A stretch of 19,552 nucleotides of DNA, taken from NCBI GenBank assembly GCA_029557025.1, contig JAKPRU010000313.1:1-19552 (forward strand). Direction: 5' to 3'. How positions within the stretch are numbered: the first letter of the stretch is position 1; every line of letters begins with the position of its first letter. A model generated the notes under the pieces. That model had not been told where the DNA came from. It was given only the letters and a program-made list of their open reading frames with translations, and did no database searches. The DNA is from Candidatus Omnitrophota bacterium (lineage in GTDB: Bacteria; Hinthialibacterota; Hinthialibacteria; Hinthialibacterales; JAKPRU01). This document shows, piece after piece, positions 7,025 through 14,416 of this stretch. A program made the translations under genes and the position numbers.

Positions 7025-8851
7025 TTACAGATTCAGTTTTGACAGGATCGATTCGGCTAGTGCAACAGTAATGCCGGGGAGTTTCGCCATTTCCTCTACT
7101 GAAGTGGTGCGGATTTTCTCTACCGAACCAAAAGTGCGCAGTAAAAGCCGTGCTTTGGCCGGACCGATGCCGGGAATCTCGGTCAGGATGGATTTCTTGA
7201 GCTTCTTATCCCGCCGGGCGCGATGATAGGTGACGGCAAATCGGTGCGACTCATCGCGGACACGCTGAAGGAGGCGCAGCCCCTCATGCCGACGGTCCAG
7301 TTTCAGCGGCTCCTCGCGTTGCGGTATGTAGATTTCCTCTTCGCGTTTCGCCAGACTGACTACCGGAACGTTGTCTAACACCAGATCGGATAGAATCTCC
7401 AACGCGGCGTTCAGCTGCCCGCGCCCACCGTCGATCAGCAGTAAATCGGGATCGGAGGCAAAGCGTCGCTTTTCTTCTTCGGATTCCTCCCCATGAATAA
7501 ATCGGCGGCGGAGTACCTCACGCATGGCCGCATAGTCGTCCGATCCGGACACGCCGCGAATCCGGAACCGCCGATACCCGGATTTCTGCGGCTTGCCCTG
7601 TTGAAAAACTACCATGGAAGCAACCGTTTCATCCCCCTGAATGTTGGAGATATCGTAGCCTTCAATTCGTTGCGGCAGGGTTTCCAGGTTCAACACTTTC
7701 TGTAGCGCAATCACGGCGGGATCGACTTCCTCCGTAACGCCGCGCAGTTTTCGGAACCGCTCCGAGGCTCGCGCGCGGCTGTTCTTTTCGGCTAATTCCA
7801 CCATTCGAATATGATCTCCCCGCCGGGGGCGAATGATCGATACACGATGTCCGGCCAGCTCCCCGAACCACTGTTCCAGGGTTTCCCGGTCCTCCTTCGG
7901 CACGGTGACGTTTAAAAAAATCTCGCGGGGATATTCCGGCGCCTGCGAATAGTATTGCAGTAAAAAAGAACCGAGGATTTCCTCTTCGGAGACGTTCGGA
8001 GGACCCTCCATAAAATGATGCGAACTGCCGACAATCCGTCCGTTCCGTCTCCGCGCCACCAATATGCACGCAATATCGTGTACCCGCGCATAGCCGATAT
8101 AATCCTGGTTGTCTACCGCCTGTTTCGCCATTTTCTGGCGATGAGCGAATTCCTCTGTCGCCTCCAGGATGTCGCGGTAGAGAGAGGCTTTTTCAAACAG
8201 AAGATTTTCGCTGCATTCCTCCATTCTCCGACGCAGAGCCGCCCTGACGGTCTCCTGGCGACCCCGCACAAAGTCGATCACCCCCCGACACAACTCTCCG
8301 TACTCCTCCGCTGTTACAAAACCTCCGCACGGCGCGCAGCAGCGACCGATTTCGTATTCTATACAGGGGCGAATCTCCCGCAACTTGTCCGAATCATGTT
8401 TGCATAGACGAAGCGGGAAAATCTCCTGCAAGCCGGATAAAGTACGCCGTGCCATGGCGACATGAGGATACGGGCCGAAATACCGGCTTCCATCCGCCTC
8501 CACCGTTCGCGTAAGAAATATCCGGGGGAATGTCTCCTGCACCGTGATTCTCAAGTAGGGATACCGTTTATCGTCCTTTAGTTTAACATTGTATCGTGGA
8601 TTGTGTTTTTTGATTAAATTGTATTCAAGCAGGAATGCTTCGGAATCCGTATCGGTAATGACATAGTCGATTTGTTCGACATGCACGACAAACGGCGAGG
8701 CGTATTGGCCGCCTTTGCGGCTGAAATGGGATCGGATTCGCTTCTGAATGTCGATGGCCTTGCCGACATAGATGACCTTCTCCGAGGCGTCCCGCATCAG
8801 GTAGACACCAGGCTCAGAGGGCAGCAACTCGATATCCTCTCGGCTAATCAT
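7025..8851 (-). CDS. uvrC: UvrABC excinuclease subunit C
   Basis: 608 codons, the family length. UvrC makes both incisions around a DNA lesion marked by UvrA/UvrB. The N-terminal GIY-YIG nuclease (3' cut) shows PGVYLMRD (14-21), VIYVGKA (26-32), the catalytic Arg region and LLEYNLIKKHNPRYN (74-88). Cysteines at about 150, 163, 171 and 175 (ending GRCCAPC) have the spacing of the Fe-S ligands reported for UvrC. A UVR motif (about 203-237) for UvrB contact follows, then the RNase H-like domain (5' cut) from EGYDISNIQGD, LLIDGGRGQL and SLAKREEEIY. The C-terminal tandem helix-hairpin-helix is ILTEIPGIGPAKARLLLRTF and AKLPGITVALAESIL. It is the last gene of an rsmE-mtaB-uvrC unit and starts 5 bases after the mtaB stop, with AAAGGA overlapping that stop. 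Confidence 0.98.
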   Translation of the reverse strand: MISREDIELLPSEPGVYLMRDASEKVIYVGKAIDIQKRIRSHFSRKGGQYASPFVVHVEQIDYVITDTDSEAFLLEYNLIKKHNPRYNVKLKDDKRYPYLRITVQETFPRIFLTRTVEADGSRYFGPYPHVAMARRTLSGLQEIFPLRLCKHDSDKLREIRPCIEYEIGRCCAPCGGFVTAEEYGELCRGVIDFVRGRQETVRAALRRRMEECSENLLFEKASLYRDILEATEEFAHRQKMAKQAVDNQDYIGYARVHDIACILVARRRNGRIVGSSHHFMEGPPNVSEEEILGSFLLQYYSQAPEYPREIFLNVTVPKEDRETLEQWFGELAGHRVSIIRPRRGDHIRMVELAEKNSRARASERFRKLRGVTEEVDPAVIALQKVLNLETLPQRIEGYDISNIQGDETVASMVVFQQGKPQKSGYRRFRIRGVSGSDDYAAMREVLRRRFIHGEESEEEKRRFASDPDLLLIDGGRGQLNAALEILSDLVLDNVPVVSLAKREEEIYIPQREEPLKLDRRHEGLRLLQRVRDESHRFAVTYHRARRDKKLKKSILTEIPGIGPAKARLLLRTFGSVEKIRTTSVEEMAKLPGITVALAESILSKLNL

Positions 8852-8856
8852 TTCCT

Positions 8857-10185
8857 TTAGTCTTCTGTTTTGTCCGTGCCTGTGCTTCCGTGTTCGTCCA
8901 TGTTCTCTCCCTCAACCATTAACCCGCTCGCTTTCTTTAGTATAACATCCGCAACCGTATTCGGCGTAACGCCCGACTTGCCCGGAAAACGGACACGCAG
9001 ATAATTCGGCGTCAATCCTTCCGCAACACCATTTTTGCAAGTCTCAACGAGGACCGGCATGGTCCGTCCCAGGAGTTTCCGGCGAGTCTCTTCGGCTTTC
9101 GCCAGGGCGAATCGGTCCAGAAGTTCGCGGCGTTGCCGGGCAACAGGGAAAGGAACCTGTTCCGGCATGTCTGCTGCCCGAGTTCCGGGCCGAATGGAAA
9201 ACGAAAACGAATGGACTTTCGAAAATCCGCATCGTTCCACTATGGAAAGAGTTTCCTGAAAATCGTCCTCGCTTTCTCCCGGGAAACCAACCATGATATC
9301 CGTTGAAACGCACAAATCTGCTATTTGCCGGTGTGCCTGCTCGATCAACCGCAGATAATCGTCTCGGCGATACTTGCGGCCCATGCGCTCCAGGATGCAA
9401 TTCGATCCGCTCTGCAATGGCAGGTGCAGGTGCGGGCACAAAACCGGCTCCCGCGCAAAGATATCTATGATCCGCTGACCGAAATCCTCGGGCTCCAGCG
9501 AACTGAGGCGCAGACGCAACAGGCCCGGTGTTTTCCCAAGCGCCTGCAACAGGTCCGGCAGGGCAATCCCCAGGTCCCTGCCATACCAACCCAAGCGGGT
9601 GCCGCAAAGCACCACTTCCCGGAATCCCTGCCTCACAAGGCTCTTGATCTCCTCTTTTACTTCCGCCATAGGGCGACTGCGCGGCGCGCCCCGACTGAAC
9701 GGAACACTGCAATACGTGCAGAACAGGTCACAACCTTCCTGCACCTTGAGAAACGCCCGTGTCCGTTCGTGCGCAAGAATCGGCGGCGGTCCCTGAATCT
9801 CCTGCCGCCCGAACTCCCGGGCGATGCGCTCCGCAAGATCGCTTTGTTCGTCGATTCGGCAGACTTCGTCCAGCTCTCCAATCCGGGACAGATCCACGGT
9901 TTCCAGTTCTGCCGCGCAGCCGGTCGCAATGATTTTTGCGTCGGGATACTCCCGTCCGAATTTGCGGATCATCTGGCGGCATTTCCGTTCGCTGGTGTGA
10001 GTCACGCAGCAGGTGTTGACTACAACAATATCGGGAGTTCCATCGAATGCCTGCTGATCTGTTCCTACCTGAAAACCGAACCGTGCGAATCCCGCAGCGA
10101 GCCGGTCGCTGTCGTATCGGTTTACCTTGCAACCGAGTGTCTTAATCAGAACCGATGGCGGGCAGGACGGATCAGCGATCTTCAT
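8857..10185 (-). CDS. mtaB: tRNA t6A37 methylthiotransferase (radical SAM)
   Basis: 442 codons from the ATG at 10185, chosen because GGAG lies 5 bases upstream; an in-frame TTG at 10209 has no SD. MtaB converts t6A37 of ANN-decoding tRNAs into ms2t6A using two Fe-S clusters and SAM. The N-terminal methylthiotransferase domain has TLGCKVNRYDSD (16-27), VVNTCCVTHTSERKC (55-69) and IATGCAAE (86-93), giving the three cluster ligands. The radical SAM core has CDLFCTYC (152-159), the C-x3-C-x2-C motif, within VQEGCDLFCTYCSVPFSRG. PRSRP and HLHLPLQSGSN follow. KTLGCKVN and the overall layout favour MtaB over MiaB or RimO. The gene overlaps the end of rsmE by 14 bases. Its last 20 or so codons come from a repetitive GGAC/ACGGA-rich stretch and look like a non-conserved tail. 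Confidence 0.93.
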   Translation of the reverse strand: MKIADPSCPPSVLIKTLGCKVNRYDSDRLAAGFARFGFQVGTDQQAFDGTPDIVVVNTCCVTHTSERKCRQMIRKFGREYPDAKIIATGCAAELETVDLSRIGELDEVCRIDEQSDLAERIAREFGRQEIQGPPPILAHERTRAFLKVQEGCDLFCTYCSVPFSRGAPRSRPMAEVKEEIKSLVRQGFREVVLCGTRLGWYGRDLGIALPDLLQALGKTPGLLRLRLSSLEPEDFGQRIIDIFAREPVLCPHLHLPLQSGSNCILERMGRKYRRDDYLRLIEQAHRQIADLCVSTDIMVGFPGESEDDFQETLSIVERCGFSKVHSFSFSIRPGTRAADMPEQVPFPVARQRRELLDRFALAKAEETRRKLLGRTMPVLVETCKNGVAEGLTPNYLRVRFPGKSGVTPNTVADVILKKASGLMVEGENMDEHGSTGTDKTED

Positions 10186-10936
10186 GGTCTCTCCCGATTG
10201 CCAATTCAAGGACTGTGTTCACCATGACCAGGGAGGCCATGGCCGCCAGTTCCATCCGTAGAATCCTCCGCCCCAGGTGAATAAACCGACTCGGAATCGA
10301 ACGAAGCAGAGACTCTTCATCGGGAGAGAATCCCCCCTCCGGTCCGATAACTAAAGCAATCCCGGCACGAACAAGGGAATAAGGCAACATGATCAGATGC
10401 TCTTTGCCTTTCGGCGAAAGGGTGAGGAATGTGATACTCGGATATTCTCGGCGCACAGACTCCAGGGCGGTCGGGAAATCCGGCTCTGCACTGGATATCT
10501 TCGGGACCAGTGACCGGCCGCACTGTCGGCAAGACTCGATGGCGACTTTTTGCAGCTTTTCAATCTTATTTTCCGATCCGCGTCCCATAGAACGCTCTGC
10601 TTGAAAAAAAATGACCTCCGTGGCTCCCAGGGCAGCGGCCTCTCTCACAATGTTACCCGCTTTGCCCGCTGTGCCGTGCGCCTGAAAAAGAACGCAGGGC
10701 ACAACCGGATTAGCCGGATTGATCTCCTTTCCTGTCATTCGGAGCTCGAGACCGTTTCGGTCGGACTTCTCCACAACATACCAGTAGTCAAGCGGGTCAT
10801 CGGCAAACACACCGACCCGATCGCCGCAGCGAAGACGCAGAACACGGGCCACCTCAAGAATCTCCGGATCATCTGTGAACAGGCGCTTCGCTCCTGCCTG
10901 GGGCAAAAACAAACGAGTTCGAACCGATTCTGTCAT
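10172..10936 (-). CDS. rsmE: 16S rRNA m3U1498 methyltransferase
   Basis: 254 codons from the ATG at 10936, which has GAGG 6 bases upstream; another in-frame ATG at 10948 lacks an SD. RsmE is a SPOUT-fold enzyme that methylates N3 of U1498 in helix 44 of 16S rRNA within the assembled 30S subunit. The N-terminal PUA-like domain contains EVARVLRLRCGDRVGVFADD. The C-terminal knotted domain has AAALGATEVIFFQAERS, the SAM-loop motif LVIGPEGGFSPDEE and HLGRRILRMELAAMASL. The last motif normally reads R-T-E-T; here it is R-M-E-L, a possible deviation, although the glutamate is kept. It is the first gene of the rsmE-mtaB-uvrC unit and is divergent from the fumarase gene, with an 89-base shared upstream region. 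Confidence 0.95.
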   Translation of the reverse strand: MTESVRTRLFLPQAGAKRLFTDDPEILEVARVLRLRCGDRVGVFADDPLDYWYVVEKSDRNGLELRMTGKEINPANPVVPCVLFQAHGTAGKAGNIVREAAALGATEVIFFQAERSMGRGSENKIEKLQKVAIESCRQCGRSLVPKISSAEPDFPTALESVRREYPSITFLTLSPKGKEHLIMLPYSLVRAGIALVIGPEGGFSPDEESLLRSIPSRFIHLGRRILRMELAAMASLVMVNTVLELAIGRDHEDR

Positions 10937-11025
10937 GTGACACCTCATGCTTTTTGCTCTTATTCGCCTTGCTCCTGCTTGTTATGCTATTCTCTCACGG
11001 TCCGGCCAGGAAGGAAGAATGGACG

Positions 11026-11868
11026 ATGCGGACAATCCACACACGGCAAATCACAGAGATTATCAAAGAACTCTGTATCACCGCCAATTACGATCTGCCC
11101 CGGGAAATCACGGAATCACTTCGCAAAGGATGTGAAACTGAAGAATCCCCGGCAGGAAAAGATATCCTGAAACAGATCCTCGAAAACGAACGAATCGCGC
11201 GCGAAGAGAGGTGCCCGCTGTGCCAGGATACCGGAACCGCCTGTGTTTATCTGGATATCGGGCAGGAAGTAACCCTGGAGGGGCCGCCTTTGCGTGAGGC
11301 GGTCGATGAGGGTGTCCGACGCGGCTACGAGAAAGGATATCTACGCAAGTCCATTGTCCGTGATCCGCTGATTCGAGAGAACACCGGAGACAACACGCCT
11401 GCGATGTTGCACACAGAGATCGTGCCCGGCGACAACATCAAGATCCACGTAATGACCAAAGGTGGCGGCTGTGAGAATATGAGCCGGCTGGCGATGCTCC
11501 GTCCCAGTGATGGGCGGAAAGGAATCATCGACTTCGTGGTGAACAACGTCAAAAACGCGGGCGGGAATCCCTGCCCGCCACTGGTGCTGGGTGTCGGCAT
11601 CGGCGGCGCATTTGACATAGTTGCGACTATTGCCAAGCGAGCCTTGATGCGCGGTGTCGGAATCCCTCATCCTCAGCCGCACCTGGCCGAGCTGGAACGG
11701 GACCTTCTCACTGCTTGCAACAATACCGGTGTCGGCCCGATGGGGCTGGGCGGCAGAACGACGGTCCTAGCGGTAAATGTGGAAGCGTACCCGACCCACA
11801 TCGCCTCTCTGCCCGTGGCCATGGCAGTCAACTGCCATTCCAGCCGATACAAAAGCGCGGTGATCTAA
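11026..11868 (+). CDS. Class I (Fe-S) fumarate hydratase, alpha subunit
   Basis: 280 codons; the ATG at 11026 is preceded by an AAGGAAG-type SD. The family interconverts fumarate and (S)-malate, or dehydrates L-tartrate, using a 4Fe-4S cluster. Motifs: EERCPLCQDTGTACVY (61-75), LIRENTGDNTPAMLH (115-129), VMTKGGGCENMS (142-153), GGNPCPPLVLGVGIGG (179-194), VGPMGLGGRTT (236-246) and VAMAVNCHSSRYK (264-276). Cys66, Cys183 and Cys270 have nearly the spacing of the three cluster ligands of class I fumarases. Length and end match the separate alpha subunit of two-subunit enzymes. The expected beta subunit does not follow: the next gene is leuC after 166 bases. The beta subunit must lie elsewhere or be lost. 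The alpha subunit of tartrate dehydratase (ttdA) cannot be excluded. Confidence 0.92.
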   Translation: MRTIHTRQITEIIKELCITANYDLPREITESLRKGCETEESPAGKDILKQILENERIAREERCPLCQDTGTACVYLDIGQEVTLEGPPLREAVDEGVRRGYEKGYLRKSIVRDPLIRENTGDNTPAMLHTEIVPGDNIKIHVMTKGGGCENMSRLAMLRPSDGRKGIIDFVVNNVKNAGGNPCPPLVLGVGIGGAFDIVATIAKRALMRGVGIPHPQPHLAELERDLLTACNNTGVGPMGLGGRTTVLAVNVEAYPTHIASLPVAMAVNCHSSRYKSAVI

Positions 11869-11889
11869 ATATCGCGGATCCTCGTTACG

Positions 11890-11912
11890 GGTATCATCAT
11901 ATCGATACCTTT
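11890..11912 (+). terminator. Weak hairpin after the fumarase gene
   Basis: GGTATC, 8-base loop, GATACC, followed by TTT and A residues, begins 21 bases after the fumarase stop. The stem is only 6 pairs and the T-run only 3 bases, so at best it is a weak terminator or a processing hairpin. The rest of the 166-base gap before leuC shows no gene; it ends in a strong GGAGG for leuC. No leader peptide rich in Leu codons or T-box element was recognised. Confidence 0.25.
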
Positions 11913-12034
11913 AAAACATGGACAGCGTTGTAAAAACAGTCGTTCAGACCTAGCAAGCCTCCATGGACTTCACAGCCCGTTCGGGTCAAACTTATTGTTT
12001 CCGCGTTCTGCCTATCTAACGGAGGAACACTGCC

Positions 12035-13330
12035 ATGGGCATGACCATGACCGAGAAAATCCTCGCCGCCCATGCGGGCCGCGAGAAAGTTGCCCCCGGC
12101 CAAAACATCTGGGTCAACGTCGATGTGCTGATGACCCATGATGTTTGCGGCCCCGGAACATTCGGCATTTTCAAGAAGCAATTTGGCCCCGATGCCAAAG
12201 TCTGGGACCCCGAAAAAATCGTCCTCATCCCCGACCACTACATCTTTACAACCGACCCGCACGCGAATCGGAACCTCGAGATTCTTCGCACCATCGCGAA
12301 GGAACAGAACCTCAAGTACTTTTATGATGCAAACACCCCGGCTTACAAAGGTGTGTGCCATGTTGCACTGCCCCAGGAAGGCCATACCCGACCGGGCGAG
12401 ATTCTCATCGGCACCGACTCACATACCTGCACCGCCGGTGCGTTCGGCGAATTCGCCACCGGTGTGGGCAACACGGATGCCGCCCTCGTCCTCGGAACCG
12501 GCAAAATCTGGCTCAAGGTCCCCCCGACCATGCGCTTCATTTTCGACGGTCCCCCACCGCCTTATCTCATGGCGAAAGACCTCATTCTGCACATCATCGG
12601 CGAGATCGGCGTGGATGGCGCAACATACCGTGCCATGGAGTTCGCCGGAGATGGCGTCCTTGCGCTTAATGTCGAGGAACGCATGACCCTCTGCAATATG
12701 GCCATCGAGGCCGGCGGCAAAAACGGTATTATCGAACCGGATAACATCACTCTCGCCTATGTCAAAAAGCGTACCGACAAGCCGTTCACCGTTGTAAAGA
12801 ACGACGAGGACGCCTCGTATTACTCCGAACGGGTTTTCAAGAGCGCGGATATCCAGCCGACCGTGGCCCGGCCTCATTCCCCGGAGAACCGCGCTACCGC
12901 GCGGGAACTGACCGGAACAAAAATCACCCGCGCTTATATCGGCTCCTGTACCGGCGGCAAAATCACCGACATCCAGGCCGCGGCGCGTGTCCTGCTCGGC
13001 AGAAAAACGGCGGTCCCCACGTTTGTGGTTCCGGCGACAATGGAAGTCGCCCGCGCGATGGAACATGAAAAGGTGGATGGCTCTACCCTCAAACAGGTTT
13101 TCGAGTCGGCGGGAGCGCAGATTGCTCCGCCTTCCTGCGCCGCCTGCCTGGGCGGCCCGCCGGATACATTCGGGCGGCTCAACGGCCGCGAAATCTGTAT
13201 CTCCACAACCAACCGGAACTTTCCGGGACGGATGGGATCCAAAGAGTCCCTGGTCTTTCTCGCATCGCCTTACACGGTCGCCGCAAGCGCCGTTCGGGGC
13301 CGGATTACTGACCCCCGCGAGTTTCTTTGA
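12035..13330 (+). CDS. leuC: 3-isopropylmalate dehydratase large subunit (LeuC2/homoaconitase type)
   Basis: 431 codons, start MGMTMTEKIL with GGAGG 9 bases upstream. With LeuD it isomerises 2-isopropylmalate to 3-isopropylmalate in leucine synthesis, using a 4Fe-4S cluster. Aconitase-family motifs: VDVLMTHDVCGPGT (29-42), LIPDHYIFTTDPHAN (64-78), GTDSHTCTAGAFGEFATGVG (126-145), YIGSCTGGKITD (301-312) and APPSCAACLGGPPD (364-377). Cys305, Cys368 and Cys371 are the three cluster ligands. The 420-430 residue length with MGMT start is typical of the LeuC2 group, which also includes homoaconitase and methylmalate-pathway enzymes, so the substrate is not certain from sequence. leuD follows after 11 bases. 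No leuA or leuB is visible. Confidence 0.93.
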   Translation: MGMTMTEKILAAHAGREKVAPGQNIWVNVDVLMTHDVCGPGTFGIFKKQFGPDAKVWDPEKIVLIPDHYIFTTDPHANRNLEILRTIAKEQNLKYFYDANTPAYKGVCHVALPQEGHTRPGEILIGTDSHTCTAGAFGEFATGVGNTDAALVLGTGKIWLKVPPTMRFIFDGPPPPYLMAKDLILHIIGEIGVDGATYRAMEFAGDGVLALNVEERMTLCNMAIEAGGKNGIIEPDNITLAYVKKRTDKPFTVVKNDEDASYYSERVFKSADIQPTVARPHSPENRATARELTGTKITRAYIGSCTGGKITDIQAAARVLLGRKTAVPTFVVPATMEVARAMEHEKVDGSTLKQVFESAGAQIAPPSCAACLGGPPDTFGRLNGREICISTTNRNFPGRMGSKESLVFLASPYTVAASAVRGRITDPREFL

Positions 13331-13341
13331 GAGGTTGCATG

Positions 13342-13899
13342 ATGGAAAAAATCATCGAAGGAAAAGCATTCATTCTGGGCCATAACATCGACACAGACCA
13401 GATCATCCCTGCACAACATCTGGTCTACAATCTGGATGATCCCGAAGAACGCAAGAATTTCGGACGATTCTGCCTGTCCAGCGTACCGCCGGAGTTCTCC
13501 GGCCTGCCAAACGGACACATCCCGTTCATTGAAGACGGCGAATGCCCCTCCGAATATCAGATCATCATCGCCGGCGGCAATTTCGGATGTGGCTCCAGCC
13601 GCGAACATGCTCCCGTGGCTCTTAATATGGCCGGTGTCAAAGCAGTCGTTGCGGAATCTTACGCCCGCATTTTTTTCCGAAATGCCGTCAACGGCGGATA
13701 TCTCATCCCCTTTGAGACACCGCAGAGACTGATCGACCACATCGCAACCGGCGACAGGCTGAGGATTGACTTGCAGGCCGGAACACTCACCAATCTCGAT
13801 ACCGGACAGACCTTCTCCCTGTCTCCGCTGGGTGATGTGGCGGAGATTCTGAAAGCCGGCGATGTATTTGCCTATGCAAAAACGGCCGGATTGTACTGA
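13342..13899 (+). CDS. leuD: 3-isopropylmalate dehydratase small subunit
   Basis: 185 codons. The ATG at 13342 follows GAGAGG with 7 bases spacing; the ATG just before it (13339) is an equally possible start. This is the swivel-domain subunit that pairs with LeuC. Signatures are GHNIDTDQIIPAQHL (13-27 region), IIIAGGNFGCGSSREHAPVAL and AVVAESYARIFFRNAVNGGYL, all standard for the family, with active-site residues in GCGSSREHA. It lies 11 bases after leuC and 17 bases before a small membrane protein gene, so all three are likely cotranscribed. As for LeuC, a role in another 2-oxoacid chain-elongation pathway is possible. Confidence 0.95.
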   Translation: MEKIIEGKAFILGHNIDTDQIIPAQHLVYNLDDPEERKNFGRFCLSSVPPEFSGLPNGHIPFIEDGECPSEYQIIIAGGNFGCGSSREHAPVALNMAGVKAVVAESYARIFFRNAVNGGYLIPFETPQRLIDHIATGDRLRIDLQAGTLTNLDTGQTFSLSPLGDVAEILKAGDVFAYAKTAGLY

Positions 13900-13916
13900 T
13901 TGCAAAGGTTTTCCTG

Positions 13917-14171
13917 ATGGGGATCAACGAAAATCTCGATCGAATATTTTCCATTCTTCTTTCCCTGGTGGCACTGGCGATTCTTGTGTCCACCGGTGCG
14001 GCTGTGGGATTTCTGGCCGGCGTGGCGGGGATGCTTGGCCTGTGGGGGATCGGTGTTTCCGCCGGGAAAGGCGTGGTTTTCGGCACGACTCTGTTTGCGG
14101 CATTGATCGCCACTCTGGTCGGTATCAAGTACTGTAAAACGATGTATTGGAGCAATATCAAGCAGCGGTAG
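13917..14171 (+). CDS. Small two-helix membrane protein, unknown function
   Basis: 84 codons, ATG with AAAGG 8 bases upstream, starting 17 bases after leuD. After a short polar start (MGINENLDR) it has one long or two closely spaced hydrophobic helices (about 11-47, containing FLAGVAGMLGLWGIGV) and another (about 53-70, VVFGTTLFAALIATLVGI), then a basic C-terminus (NIKQR). It is glycine-rich, as in helix-packing membrane proteins. I do not recognise a family. Its position at the end of the leuCD unit suggests cotranscription, not necessarily a shared function. Confidence 0.6.
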   Translation: MGINENLDRIFSILLSLVALAILVSTGAAVGFLAGVAGMLGLWGIGVSAGKGVVFGTTLFAALIATLVGIKYCKTMYWSNIKQR

Positions 14172-14202
14172 CCGGATTCCCCTGTCTCCCTCCGGAAGAG
14201 CC

Positions 14203-14249
14203 GGATCTCCCCCTCTCTCTTTGCAAAAGGGTTGGGGTGAAGGTTTTTT
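14203..14249. repeat. Dispersed repeat of the 'CACCCCAACCCTTTTGC...GGGGGAGATCC' type
   Basis: Read on the minus strand, this stretch gives CTTCACCCCAACCC, then TTTTGCAAAGAGAGAGGG, then GGAGATCCGG. Its translation contains LHPNPFAKREGE, a recurrent signature of one of the most widespread intergenic repeats in bacterial genomes. It sits in the 245-base gap between the leuCD unit and the lipoprotein gene, beside a separate hairpin (14260-14278). Recognition is from memory of such repeats, not from a search. Confidence 0.5.
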
Positions 14250-14259
14250 CTTCGGCTGA

Positions 14260-14278
14260 CACCGGCTTCTTGCCGGTG
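14260..14278. repeat. Perfect 7-base hairpin in the leuCD-secretin gap
   Basis: CACCGGC, loop TTCTT, GCCGGTG. There is no T-run on either side in a terminator position (the T-run lies before it on the plus strand), so it may be part of a dispersed repeat or a mRNA-processing structure at the end of the leuCD unit. Confidence 0.5.
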
Positions 14279-14338
14279 AAACTCCTGTGACATCCCGGCT
14301 TCCGAATCGTTTATGGGGGGAGAGGACAGTGTTTCCGC

Positions 14339-14367
14339 TTGACCGATCGGCGGAAGATCTCTAGCCT
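14339..14367 (+). promoter_or_regulatory. Candidate sigma70-type promoter of the lipoprotein-secretin operon
   Basis: TTGACC (5 of 6 to TTGACA) and TAGCCT (3 of 6 to TATAAT) are separated by exactly 17 bases. The -10 ends 49 bases before the lipoprotein start codon, leaving a leader of about 40 bases that contains AAGGAG. The strong -35 and correct spacing support it; the -10 is weak. Confidence 0.35.
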
Positions 14368-14416
14368 GACTGCATGATGATTGCGCCGCTCCGGGGTTGA
14401 GCATAAGGAGACAAGT

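Noticed and set aside
11869..12034. Leucine leader peptide, T-box or other attenuator before leuC
   Set aside because: I found no Leu-codon-rich short frame, no T-box core and only a weak 6-pair hairpin.
12419..13066. Long minus-strand open frame across leuC
   Set aside because: It lies inside a gene with complete, correctly ordered LeuC motifs and has no start signals; a GC-rich antisense shadow.
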